Positions 24,969-32,546 of a stretch of DNA of 32,546 bases are shown one piece after another. How positions within the stretch are numbered: position 1 is the stretch's first letter; every line of letters begins with the position of its first letter. The notes under the pieces are model-generated. The model worked only from the letters and a program-made list of their open reading frames with translations. It was not told the DNA's origin and did no database searches. The position numbers were made by a program, and so were the translations under genes. The DNA is from Geofilum rubicundum JCM 15548. Its GTDB lineage: Bacteria; Bacteroidota; Bacteroidia; Bacteroidales; Marinilabiliaceae. Where the stretch lies: positions 1 to 32,546 of the forward strand of contig NZ_BAZW01000047.1 of assembly GCF_000974365.1 (NCBI RefSeq). Direction: 5' to 3'.

Positions 24969-25747
24969 ATGACCTTTCTTGACATAAGGCTGATAGATAT
25001 TATTGATATTGTTTTGGTGGCTTATTTAATGTACCGTTTGTATAAGTTGATCAAAGGTACGGTGGCCCTCAATATATTTATTGGCATTTTTGCTTTATCA
25101 TATTTTGGTTAATGATAAAGGCACTTAACATGCAGCTATCATCCACCATACTGGATAATTTTGTTAATGTTGGTGTCATTGCCATCATCATTGTGTTTCA
25201 GCAGGAAATCAGACGGTTCCTGTTATTGTTAGGTAGTCGCTACAACCTAATGGGCCGGTTCTCACTCGATTCATTTTTTATGAGCAAAACACCCGGCATG
25301 ATGAGTTTTTACATCAAGCCTTTGGTGCGGGCTTGTGAGGATTTTTCAAAAAGTAAAACAGGGGCGCTTATTGTGATTACAAGAAGATCTGAGTTGCTGG
25401 ATTATGTGCAGACGGGAGAGTTGATTAATGCTGTTATCTCCAAGCAATTACTTAAATCCGTTTTTTTCAAGAACAGTCCCCTGCACGATGGGGCCCTTAT
25501 TATCAGTCAAAGCAAAATAAAGGCGGCCGGCTGCATATTGCCTGTTTCTCAAAATATGGAATTGCCCAAACAGCTAGGACTAAGGCACAGGGCGGCATTA
25601 GGTATTACAGAAGCCACGGATGCGATGGCTATTGTGGTATCGGAAGAGACAGGCCGGATTTCTTTTTTTAATGCAGGAAAAGGACTGTACAATATAAAAA
25701 GTGAGGAATTGGAGAAAAGACTTGAAGAGGGTGTTGTTAACAACTAG
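24969..25747 (+). CDS. cdaA: diadenylate cyclase, frameshifted
   Basis: Makes cyclic di-AMP from two ATP. ATG 24969 gives MTFLDIRLIDIIDIVLVAYL and the family's N-terminal membrane helices, then the frame stops at SYFG. Adding one T to the run at 25103-25106 gives FWLMIKALNMQL and continues without a break to the DisA_N catalytic domain with FQQEIRRFLLLLGSR, LHDGALII (DGA motif) and LRHRAALGITE (RHR motif), ending at 25747. The repaired protein is about 259 residues, the family norm. No cdaR-like gene follows; the next gene is an MscS channel. The break is probably a sequence error. Confidence 0.93.
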
Positions 25748-25767
25748 CTGGTTGTTAGTGACTAACA
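25733..25767. repeat. two palindromes at the cdaA/mscS junction
   Basis: GTTGTTAACAAC (25733-25744), which overlaps the cdaA stop, and TGTTAGT-G-ACTAACA (25753-25767) are each perfect inverted repeats. No T-tract follows, so they are not a standard terminator; they may be a processing or binding site, or chance. Confidence 0.35.
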
Positions 25768-25776
25768 GATAAACAG

Positions 25777-27081
25777 ATGGGTGGTATGGAAAATCAAGGA
25801 TGGTTGTTTAACCTGATGGGAGCACAATATTTGCAACTGGCCATTTGGGCAGTTGTTTTTACTGTGGCCTGGATTTTTAGCGGGTTTCTTTTTAAAACAA
25901 AATCGCCCCGACAAACGGGCAGAATCTTAGCAGGGTGGATTATCAGAGTAGCTTTAATAATGTTTTCCGGGTGGTTTATATTATGGGTCACCGGCTATTC
26001 CATTCAAGCGTTTTTTTCCAAGCCTGTGCTTGTTCTTTTTAAGGAAATCCGCATTTCTCCCCTTTTTGTTATTAGTCTTTTAGCAGGAGTTATCCTGCTT
26101 TTATACTTTAATAAACTGCTCAAAAGCATAGCCGCTACCCTCACTAAAAAGTATCGGACACAGCGCAAAACGGTCAATCAGGTGAGGCGCTTTCTGATGG
26201 TATTTGTGTTTTTGGTGATTGCCGGCATTTGGTTAAGGTTTGCGGGAAGCTTCATTTCCGACTTTTTTAGTGAAACGCTCTTTGAATTAAGCAATGTAAG
26301 TGTGACGCCTTGGGTGTTGTTATACACCATGCTGGCTCTTTACGGAATTGCTGTGGCCCTTCGGTTGATAGAAATAGTCTATACCCGGCATGCCAGAGCC
26401 AAAGGACTGGACCGGGGGCAAACCCGTACCGTTTTTCAAATCATGAAGTACTTTATTTGGCTGGTTAGTGTGTTAATTATTCTTCAGTCTATTGGTGTTA
26501 GCATTGATATGCTGATAGCTGGTTCTGCGGCCCTTCTGGTTGGATTGGGGTTTGGTATTCAGGGGCTTTTTAATGACTTCGTATCGGGACTGGTTCTTCT
26601 GTTTGAAGGTTCAGTAAAGGTGGATGATGTGGTTGAAATTGAGTCGGGTTTGATTGGCCGGGTGACGGAGGTGGGATTGCGCACCTCCAAAATTCGGACC
26701 CGTGACAATATCATTATGTTTTTACCCAACCATAAATTGATTGAGGATAAGCTGATTAATTGGAGTTATAACGAGTCGAGAACCCGGTTCTCTGTGGATG
26801 TGGGGGTGGCTTACGGTTCTGATTTGCAGCTGGTAGAGCGACTTCTGAGAGAATGTGCGGATGAATGTGCGGATGTGATCAATAAGGAGGACACCCTGGT
26901 GCTTTTCACGAACTTTGGGGATTCCTCTCTGGATTTCAAATTGTTATTTTGGATTGAGGATATTTTTCGGATTGAACCCATACGCAGTGAGCTGCGTTTT
27001 GCGATTGATAAAAAATTCAGGGAAAATCAGGTGACCATACCTTTCCCTCAACGTGATTTGCACCTCAAATCAAAGATTTAA
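25777..27081 (+). CDS. MscS-family mechanosensitive channel
   Basis: A 434-residue inner-membrane channel of the small-conductance mechanosensitive class. About five or six membrane helices occupy residues 10-250; the pore-lining helix and gate are in GSAALLVGLGFGIQGLFNDFVSG, followed by the beta domain with VKVDDVVEIESGLIGRV, EVGLRTSKIRTRDNI and FLPNHKLIEDKLINWS, and a C-terminal cage domain. An alternative start at 25786 is three codons further. It lies 29 bases after cdaA; since c-di-AMP governs osmolyte and potassium balance in many bacteria, joint expression of the cyclase and an osmotic channel would make sense (inference). Confidence 0.92.
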   Translation: MGGMENQGWLFNLMGAQYLQLAIWAVVFTVAWIFSGFLFKTKSPRQTGRILAGWIIRVALIMFSGWFILWVTGYSIQAFFSKPVLVLFKEIRISPLFVISLLAGVILLLYFNKLLKSIAATLTKKYRTQRKTVNQVRRFLMVFVFLVIAGIWLRFAGSFISDFFSETLFELSNVSVTPWVLLYTMLALYGIAVALRLIEIVYTRHARAKGLDRGQTRTVFQIMKYFIWLVSVLIILQSIGVSIDMLIAGSAALLVGLGFGIQGLFNDFVSGLVLLFEGSVKVDDVVEIESGLIGRVTEVGLRTSKIRTRDNIIMFLPNHKLIEDKLINWSYNESRTRFSVDVGVAYGSDLQLVERLLRECADECADVINKEDTLVLFTNFGDSSLDFKLLFWIEDIFRIEPIRSELRFAIDKKFRENQVTIPFPQRDLHLKSKI

Positions 27082-27251
27082 CTGAGTCTCTAACTCAATA
27101 GGTCGTTAGATTATTAGGTCATTAGGTTTTAGGTAAGAGCAAGTCCTTAATTATAAGCTGATTACGTATACGGACGGCAGGTTCATAACTGCTTGCAAAT
27201 TAAGTAAATAAAAAAATAACGAATTATTGTAACCAATACAGACGACAAATA

Positions 27252-28109
27252 ATGAGAGTAGCCATTTGTGGAATTACAGGTCTGATAGGTCAGGCAGTTA
27301 AGACGGCTTTACAGTCTGCCGGATATATTGTTGTGGGCGTGTCGCGTCAGGATTTAGCTTCCGGTACTGATCATCTGAAAAAATTGTTGCACGGGACAGA
27401 TGCTGTTGTTAATTTGGCAGGAGCACCTATATTAACCAGGTGGACTGAATCAAATAAGAAAAAGATTTATCACAGTAGGATTGATACAACCCGCCTTCTG
27501 GTGGAGGCCATTAATGCTTTGTCATCCCCGCCAAAGGACTTTATTTCTGCTTCGGCTGTGGGTATTTATGATGATGTTAACGTGCATGATGAGTTCTCAA
27601 CCAATTATTCATCAGATTTCCTTTCTAAGGTATGTCGTGATTGGGAAAACGAAGCGTTGAAAGTCAACGCTGACAAAGTCCGATTATCCATCTTTCGTTT
27701 GGGGATTGTGTTGACAGTCTCGGGGGGGGCATTGGAGCAAATGCTTTTACCTTTTAAATGGGGATTGGGTGGAAAAATTGGGTCTGGTAAACAATTTTTC
27801 CCCTGGATTCATCTGGAGGATGTGGTTAGTGCTATAGTGGGTGGTATAACTATTCCAAGGGCATCCGGAGTCTACAATCTGGTGGCACCGGAATTGGTGA
27901 CCAATCAGCAGTTTACACATCAATTGGCGAGAGCGCTGAGACGGCCGGCCTTTTTTATGGTACCAGTATGGGTTTTGAAATTGGTGTTTGGAGAAGGGGC
28001 TACGGCATTGACCACTGGTCAACAGGTGATTCCGCAACGGCTTTTGGCAGATGGATTTGAGTTTTCTTATCCATCTCTAAACCGCGCCCTGAAAACGGAA
28101 TTAACCTGA
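27252..28109 (+). CDS. TIGR01777-family NAD-dependent epimerase-like protein
   Basis: A 285-residue cytoplasmic Rossmann-fold protein of the extended short-chain dehydrogenase class (YfcH/SDR39U1 type). Seen: nucleotide-binding start RVAICGITGLIGQAV, the family hallmark NLAGAPILTRWTESNKKKI with SRIDTTRLLVEAI, the SASAVGIYDD active-site strand, KVCRDWENEA, and a C-terminal DUF1731-like tail RRPAFFMVPVWVLKLVFGE. The substrate is unknown for the family. The gene follows the MscS gene after 170 bases that contain short TTAGGT-like direct repeats (27096-27136) and nothing else recognisable. Confidence 0.88.
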   Translation: MRVAICGITGLIGQAVKTALQSAGYIVVGVSRQDLASGTDHLKKLLHGTDAVVNLAGAPILTRWTESNKKKIYHSRIDTTRLLVEAINALSSPPKDFISASAVGIYDDVNVHDEFSTNYSSDFLSKVCRDWENEALKVNADKVRLSIFRLGIVLTVSGGALEQMLLPFKWGLGGKIGSGKQFFPWIHLEDVVSAIVGGITIPRASGVYNLVAPELVTNQQFTHQLARALRRPAFFMVPVWVLKLVFGEGATALTTGQQVIPQRLLADGFEFSYPSLNRALKTELT

Positions 28110-28155
28110 GAAAATTAATTTGGGTGACATCAAAGAAAAATTTAAAAAAAGAAAA

Positions 28156-29141
28156 ATGAACTGGAAGAAAAGGTGGAAAAAAATACGAAGAGGAATTAAA
28201 TATCCGATTCTGGTTTTTTTTATAAAGGTATTTATTCTGATTTTCAGAATGTTTTCGCGAAAGTTTGTGTTGAAGGTTTGCTCAGGATTAGGAAAATTGG
28301 CCTTTATCCTGGTTAAACAGGAGCGGAAGAAAACCATCCAAAATTTGACGCTGATCTATGGGGATGAAAAATCCACGGATGAAATTTATAAAATGGCACA
28401 ACAGGTTTTTGTGCACCAGGCCCTCAATTTTGGTGATTATGTACATACGCTGCATTACACAACCCGGGAGCAATTTTCTCAGATTGTGGAGATAAAGGGC
28501 GAAGAACATTTAAAAGCAGCTTATGAGGCCGGCAAAGGCGTTTTGAGTTTGATGAGTCACACGGCTCCTGGGAGTTTTCAGCCATATTACCTTCTGTTAT
28601 GGGGTATAAAACCTCTGCCATCACCCGACCCATGCCCAATCCAAAGATTAATGATTTGATTGTGGGCTATCGACAGAAGCGCGGGATGAATAATATTGGA
28701 CGTCGAAATGCTTATCCAAAGTTGATGGATGCTTTGGGTAAGGGGGAATGTCTGATAATCATGATTGATCAGGATACGCAGGCCAAGGGGGTGTTTGTCG
28801 ATTTTTTTGGTCATAAAGCCTATACCCCAACCGGTGCTGCCCGTTTGGCCATGGAGAGTCAATCGCCTGTTTTGCCGATGTTTATGCGTCGTCTGCCCAA
28901 TAATCAGCATCGGTTTACCATTCTGCCACCCATTCCCTGGAAGGATACCGGAAGTGAGGCAACGGACTTGTTGGAAAATACCAAAGAATACACAAAAGTT
29001 ATTGAATCGGTCATTCGTGAGGATCCCGAACAATGGGTATGGATGCATGAGCGCTGGAAAACAACGCCAGCGGATGTTGAATTGTTTTTAAAGCGAAAGC
29101 GGGAAAAGGAGATGGCCCTGACAATAGAAAAATCTGTTTGA
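28156..29141 (+). CDS. LpxL/HtrB-type lipid A acyltransferase, frameshifted
   Basis: Member of the lysophospholipid/lipid A acyltransferase family that adds a secondary acyl chain to Kdo-lipid A at the inner membrane. ATG 28156 is followed by a basic stretch and one membrane helix (PILVFFIKVFILIFRMF). In the first frame the region after LMSH reads TAPGSFQ, which lacks the catalytic pattern; adding one G at 28563-28564 gives SHTGSWEFS, restoring the HX4E motif (His135, Glu140), and continues in the second frame through MGYKTSAITRPMPNPKINDL, MIDQDTQAKGVFVDFFG and WVWMHERWKT, all family features. Repaired length is about 328 residues. An in-frame TTG at 28120 would add 12 residues and is less likely. 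Confidence 0.88.
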
Positions 29142-29266
29142 GAACCCCGGCTTCATGACGCATAAAGTTAATGAATGGGATATGTTTTATCTTGTTGTGA
29201 ACATTTATTGTGTTTTAACATACCATCGCTTTTTAAGGATCATAGGGCATCAGATCAGCTGATATT

Positions 29267-29305
29267 AACCAAAAAAAGGCCGGTGTAACCGGCCTTTTTT
29301 TGGTT
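29267..29305. terminator. bidirectional terminator between acyltransferase and xerD
   Basis: AACCAAAAAAAGGCCGG (29267-29283) and CCGGCCTTTTTTTGGTT (29289-29305) form a perfect 17-bp stem with a 5-base loop, serving both convergent genes. Confidence 0.9.
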
Positions 29306-29316
29306 TTGTTTGATGT

Positions 29317-30216
29317 TTAAGTCCTTGGGTGATATTGTGTTATTGTGTTTTTCAGGTACTCTTTATCTAAATGTGTATAAATTTCTGTGGTGATAATGGA
29401 CTCGTGTCCCAACATTTCCTGAACAGCCCTAAGGTTGGCTCCTCCATCAATCAAATGCGTGGCAAAGGAATGCCGGAAAGTGTGTGGGCTGATATTTTTT
29501 GCTATGTTAAGTTTGTTGGTAATGTTTTTGATTATGGTAAAAATCATAACCCTCGATAACTTTTTGCCCCTTCTGTTAAGGAAGAGGATGTCCTCATGCT
29601 CCGGGTGTATTTTTAATGTGCGTCGATATTCACTCAGGTAAAGATTGATCTCCTTAATGGCCTTGGTACTAATAGGAACCAACCTTTCTTTATTTCCCTT
29701 ACCTTCAATTTTAACAAATCCGGACTCAAAGAACAGGTTGGAAATTTTAAGATCAATCAGTTCCGAAACGCGCAGTCCACAACTGTAGAGTGTTTCAAGT
29801 ATGGCTTTATTTCGTTGACCTTCAGGCTTTCTGGTATCCACTGCATTGATAACCGTATCAATTTCTTCAACCGTTAATATTTCAGGAAGTTTTCTTCCAA
29901 CTCTCGGTGCTTCAAGCAGGGCAGTAGGGTCTTTCTCAACCTTCTCTTCTATCAGCAGAAATTTGTAGAAGGATTTGATGCCGCTGATGATTCGGGCCTG
30001 GGTTCGGGGACTAATCCCTCTGCCATTTACCCATTCCATCAAATCTTTTAGATGGCTAAGCGTCACGTGTTCCGGCCCATCCTTGAAGCCTTGATCCCTG
30101 AGGTACTGAACTAACTTATATAAATCGGTAACATACGCATGTATTGAGTTGTCTGACAAGCCTTTCTCCAGCTTTAAGTAATTCTTGAATTCACTAATTT
30201 CTGATTCCCAATTCAT
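29317..30216 (-). CDS. xerD: tyrosine recombinase XerD
   Basis: Site-specific recombinase that, with a partner Xer protein, resolves chromosome dimers at dif. The 299 residues have the N-terminal core-binding (SAM-like) domain, about 1-95, and the catalytic domain with the full residue set: Arg149 (CGLRVSEL), Lys173 (GKGNKERL), His245 and Arg248 (HTFRHSFATH), His271 (MLGHESI) and nucleophile Tyr280 (EIYTHL). Length and placement next to aroQ, with no phage or integron genes nearby, favour a housekeeping Xer protein over a mobile-element integrase. It diverges from aroQ. Confidence 0.93.
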   Translation of the reverse strand: MNWESEISEFKNYLKLEKGLSDNSIHAYVTDLYKLVQYLRDQGFKDGPEHVTLSHLKDLMEWVNGRGISPRTQARIISGIKSFYKFLLIEEKVEKDPTALLEAPRVGRKLPEILTVEEIDTVINAVDTRKPEGQRNKAILETLYSCGLRVSELIDLKISNLFFESGFVKIEGKGNKERLVPISTKAIKEINLYLSEYRRTLKIHPEHEDILFLNRRGKKLSRVMIFTIIKNITNKLNIAKNISPHTFRHSFATHLIDGGANLRAVQEMLGHESIITTEIYTHLDKEYLKNTITQYHPRT

Positions 30217-30378
30217 AATAACATAATTTTTGTAGTTTGGAGTTGCTGTTTCACAGGAAGTAAATATAAAATAATAACTGATAATAATAGGCTAAAAATG
30301 CAACTTTTTTTGTCTTGTTGCTAATTATTTTGATAAAAGTTTAATTATCCCCCATTTTTTTTATTCATTTCGTTGTCT

Positions 30379-30386
30379 TACTTTTG
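30379..30386 (+). promoter_or_regulatory. -7 box for aroQ
   Basis: TACTTTTG matches TAnnTTTG and lies 43 bases before the aroQ ATG, inside an AT-rich xerD/aroQ gap. It argues against a start at 30384, which would overlap the promoter. Confidence 0.55.
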
Positions 30387-30428
30387 CGGCGTGAATTAGA
30401 GTATGATTCTGAACTAAATTGTTTTCTG

Positions 30429-30848
30429 ATGAAAATATTGATCATCAATGGTCCCAATCTTAATTTATTAGGCGTTCGAGAGCCTGATATTTACGGGAAC
30501 CAGTCCTTTGATTCTTACCTTGAAACGCTCAAAAAGAAATACCCCGATGTAGAAATTTCCTATTTTCAATCCAATGGTGAAGGTGCTCTCGTTGATTGCA
30601 TTCATGAATTTGGCTTTAGTGTTGATGGTATTATTATAAATGCAGCAGCCTATACCCATACTTCTGTAGCTATTGCTGATGCCTTGTCAGCCATTACAGC
30701 GACTGTTGTTGAGGTGCATATCTCCAACGTGTTTAAACGTGAAGATTTTCGGCACCATTCTTTTATATCTCCTGTTGTTCAAGGGGTGATTGGTGGTTTT
30801 GGCCTTAAATCCTATGAACTTGCGCTCAATGCCATAGTTAAACAATAA
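30429..30848 (+). CDS. aroQ: type II 3-dehydroquinate dehydratase
   Basis: Third step of the shikimate pathway, 3-dehydroquinate to 3-dehydroshikimate, by a dodecameric cytosolic enzyme. From ATG 30429 the 139 residues start MKILIINGPNLNLLGVREPDIYG, where the active-site Tyr lies, followed by SNGEGALVDCIHE, IINAAAYTHTSVAIADAL and EVHISNVFKREDFRHHS with the catalytic His, and GVIGGFG. An open frame extends to 30384, but the extra N-terminal residues are not part of the family and would start in the promoter. pyk follows after 51 bases. Confidence 0.95.
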   Translation: MKILIINGPNLNLLGVREPDIYGNQSFDSYLETLKKKYPDVEISYFQSNGEGALVDCIHEFGFSVDGIIINAAAYTHTSVAIADALSAITATVVEVHISNVFKREDFRHHSFISPVVQGVIGGFGLKSYELALNAIVKQ

Positions 30849-30899
30849 TTCTTAATTCGTATTATCTTCCATTTAATAGATTATAATTAATTTTTCTCA

Positions 30900-32330
30900 A
30901 TGAAGAAACACACTAAAATTGTGGCCACGGTATCCGATTTGCGATGCGATGTGGATTTTGTAAAAAAGCTGTATAAAGCAGGGATGAACGTCGTTCGAAT
31001 GAATACGGCTCATGTTGATTTTGAAGGTTTGGATCGGCTGATATCCAACGTTCGACAAGTTTCTGAAAAGATTGCCTTACTCATGGATACCAAGGGGCCT
31101 GAAATCAGAACCACCAAATGTGAGGGAGATCTGGAGCTCAAGACAGGCGATCAGGTTATCATCAAAGGAAATCCTGGCGGAATTACTACCAAGGAGGTTA
31201 TTTGCGTTTCTTATGCCAATATTACCGATGATGTAAGTGCCGGAAGTCATATCTTGTTTGATGATGGCGAGATTGATCTCATTGTTCAAAAGGTTGAAAA
31301 TGGAAATCTTCACTGCGAGGTGCTTAATAATGGCATTCTGGGTAGCAAGAAGAGTGTAAACATTCCCGGGGTGCGCATTAATTTGCCTTCGTTAACGGAC
31401 AGGGATTTGGATTTTATCAACTATGCCATTGAAAATGACATAGATTTTATTGCCCATTCATTTGTGCGTAACGCTCAGGATGTACTGGAAATCCAAAAGA
31501 TTTTAGATGCCCACGACAGTCCCATAAAAATCATTGCCAAGATTGAAAATCAGGAAGGTGTTGAGAATATTGATGAGATTCTGGAGGTGGTATATGGTGT
31601 AATGGTGGCCCGTGGAGACCTGGGCATTGAAATTCCTCAGGAAAAAATTCCTTTGGTTCAGCGTCAGTTAATTCGTAAATGTGTTGAAGCTAAAAAGCCA
31701 GTGATTGTTGCCACGCAAATGTTGCACAGTATGATCAAGAATCCTCGTCCCACAAGGGCAGAGGTAACAGATGTAGCCAATGCGATTTATTACCGTACCG
31801 ATGCCATTATGTTGAGTGGTGAAACGGCTTACGGTGCTTATCCTGTCGAGGCTGTTAAAACCATGTCAAGTATCGCCAAGGAGGTTGAGGATGCCAAGGA
31901 TTCACGTAACGATATCCCCGTCAACCTGGTTAAGCATGATGTGACGGCCTATTTGGCGGACACGGCTGTTAAGGCTTCTAAAGAGTTGCCCATTAAAACG
32001 GTGTTGACCGATAGTCTGACAGGCAAAACAGCTCGCTATTTAGCGGCTTTCCGTGGCTCATTGCCCGTAGTTGCGCTTTGCTATAATAAAAGAGTAGGTC
32101 GTGAATTGGCCTTGTCTTATGGCGTATTTCCCCGACTGACTGAGCCAGGAAGTTCTAAGAGCGAGATTATGCACAAAACCGTTACCAAGCTTAAAAAGAA
32201 AGAGGTTTTGGGGGATGAGGATCTGGTGGCTTATCTAGGTGGAAGTTTCGGTATAGGTGGCGGAACCACTTATCTTGAGATTATTACAGTGGATGGCCTG
32301 TTGGATAAGATCGACCGCTACGTTGACTAA
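30900..32330 (+). CDS. pyk: pyruvate kinase
   Basis: Transfers phosphate from phosphoenolpyruvate to ADP in the last step of glycolysis. The 476 residues show the barrel start HTKIVATVSDLRCDVDFVKKLYKAGMNVVRMNTAH, MDTKGPEIRT, the B domain (about 70-170), the active-site segment IIAKIENQEGVENIDEIL with its catalytic Lys, MVARGDLGIEIP, and PTRAEVTDVANAIYYRTDAIMLSGETAYG near 283-311. The C-terminal domain ends without an added PEP-utiliser domain. It is the second gene after aroQ and is followed by a terminator. Confidence 0.96.
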   Translation: MKKHTKIVATVSDLRCDVDFVKKLYKAGMNVVRMNTAHVDFEGLDRLISNVRQVSEKIALLMDTKGPEIRTTKCEGDLELKTGDQVIIKGNPGGITTKEVICVSYANITDDVSAGSHILFDDGEIDLIVQKVENGNLHCEVLNNGILGSKKSVNIPGVRINLPSLTDRDLDFINYAIENDIDFIAHSFVRNAQDVLEIQKILDAHDSPIKIIAKIENQEGVENIDEILEVVYGVMVARGDLGIEIPQEKIPLVQRQLIRKCVEAKKPVIVATQMLHSMIKNPRPTRAEVTDVANAIYYRTDAIMLSGETAYGAYPVEAVKTMSSIAKEVEDAKDSRNDIPVNLVKHDVTAYLADTAVKASKELPIKTVLTDSLTGKTARYLAAFRGSLPVVALCYNKRVGRELALSYGVFPRLTEPGSSKSEIMHKTVTKLKKKEVLGDEDLVAYLGGSFGIGGGTTYLEIITVDGLLDKIDRYVD

Positions 32331-32368
32331 GTAATAAGGGAGTGAATTTCTCCACCTTAAAATATCTG

Positions 32369-32401
32369 AAAGCCCCGCCATTGAATGGTTGGGGCTTTTT
32401 T
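32369..32401 (+). terminator. terminator after pyk
   Basis: AAAGCCCC (32369-32376) pairs with GGGGCTTT (32391-32398), with an inner CCAT/ATGG stem and a T-run after it. Confidence 0.88.
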
Positions 32402-32475
32402 ATTGAAAACCATGCAGATGGCATTATTCATGAAAAAAAAGACAAAAAAAAGCGGCTTAAAAGGGGGCTGGTATA

Positions 32476-32505
32476 TTGCATAAATCAAAAGAAGCGTTAT
32501 CTTTG
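32476..32505 (+). promoter_or_regulatory. promoter for a gene beyond the window
   Basis: TTG at 32476-32478 and TATCTTTG at 32498-32505 (a TAnnTTTG match) are 19 bases apart, the Bacteroidota -33/-7 arrangement. The last 40 bases are its untranslated leader. A 64-codon frame from 32342 runs through the pyk terminator and this promoter and is not considered real. Confidence 0.6.
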
Positions 32506-32546
32506 CAACGCCTTACAAAAACAGGGCAAACGTTAGACAAATCAAT

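Noticed and set aside
27096-27136. TTAGGT-like short direct repeats after the MscS gene as a CRISPR or iteron set
   Set aside because: The repeats are irregular and under 10 bases, without spacers of fixed length.
29317-30216. xerD as a phage or integron integrase
   Set aside because: No attachment-site repeats, phage or cassette genes nearby; the length, motifs and the aroQ-pyk context fit the housekeeping recombinase.
32342-32536. 64-codon plus-strand frame after pyk
   Set aside because: It runs through the pyk terminator and the next promoter and has lysine-rich low-complexity content with no recognisable family.

Overview
This window looks like a chromosomal, mostly housekeeping segment from a member of the Bacteroidota, probably an anaerobic or facultative Marinilabiliales/Bacteroidales-type bacterium. 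The evidence is the promoter style (repeated matches to the Bacteroidota -7 box TAnnTTTG with few Shine-Dalgarno sequences), the gene orders (folP-cdaA diverging from Nmad1-DoxX-tpiA; xerD diverging from aroQ-pyk), a single-chain PurL of Bacteroides type, and an hcp/ferredoxin pair under a Crp/Fnr regulator. No phage, CRISPR array, rRNA, tRNA or full insertion sequence was seen.

Layout. 1-2.4 kb: a GntR/LacI-hybrid regulator and galactokinase galK, with a tandem 10-bp operator-like repeat on the galK promoter. 2.4-6.1 kb: purL. 6.1-6.7 kb: a gene-free, repeat-filled convergent gap holding three copies of a 204-bp unit that begins in the last codons of purL; one copy carries a 75-bp inverted-repeat insertion. 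6.7-8.4 kb (minus): an Na+/amino-acid symporter of the AGCS family. 8.7-12.3 kb: a nitrosative-stress module, hcp and a ferredoxin-like protein (minus) diverging from an HcpR-like Crp/Fnr regulator (plus). 12.3-14.7 kb (minus): queuosine precursor operon queC-queE-queF. 15.1-15.7 kb: nitroreductase. 15.7-23.9 kb (minus): Nmad1 protein, DoxX-family membrane protein, tpiA, prmA and a 1499-residue exported protein of unknown function. 24-29.1 kb (plus): folP, cdaA, an MscS channel, a TIGR01777 epimerase-like protein and an LpxL/HtrB-type acyltransferase. 29.3-32.3 kb: xerD (minus), aroQ and pyk (plus). The last 100 bases hold a promoter for a gene beyond the window.

Two things stand out. First, six genes (GntR regulator, AGCS symporter, queF twice, tpiA, cdaA and the LpxL-like acyltransferase) are broken by tiny deletions, each repaired by restoring a base or two in a short homopolymer. 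Because tpiA, cdaA and the acyltransferase are core genes, consensus sequencing error is more likely than real decay, and I annotate full-length genes across the breaks. Second, the divergent ferredoxin/regulator control region has one perfect CRP-type palindrome lying about -40 from both predicted start sites, which suggests one regulator dimer activating both directions. I found no clear evidence of a wholly new multi-gene system; the best candidates for undescribed biology are the 1499-residue exported protein, the purL-tail repeat array, the short inverted-repeat elements and the shared HcpR-type operator.
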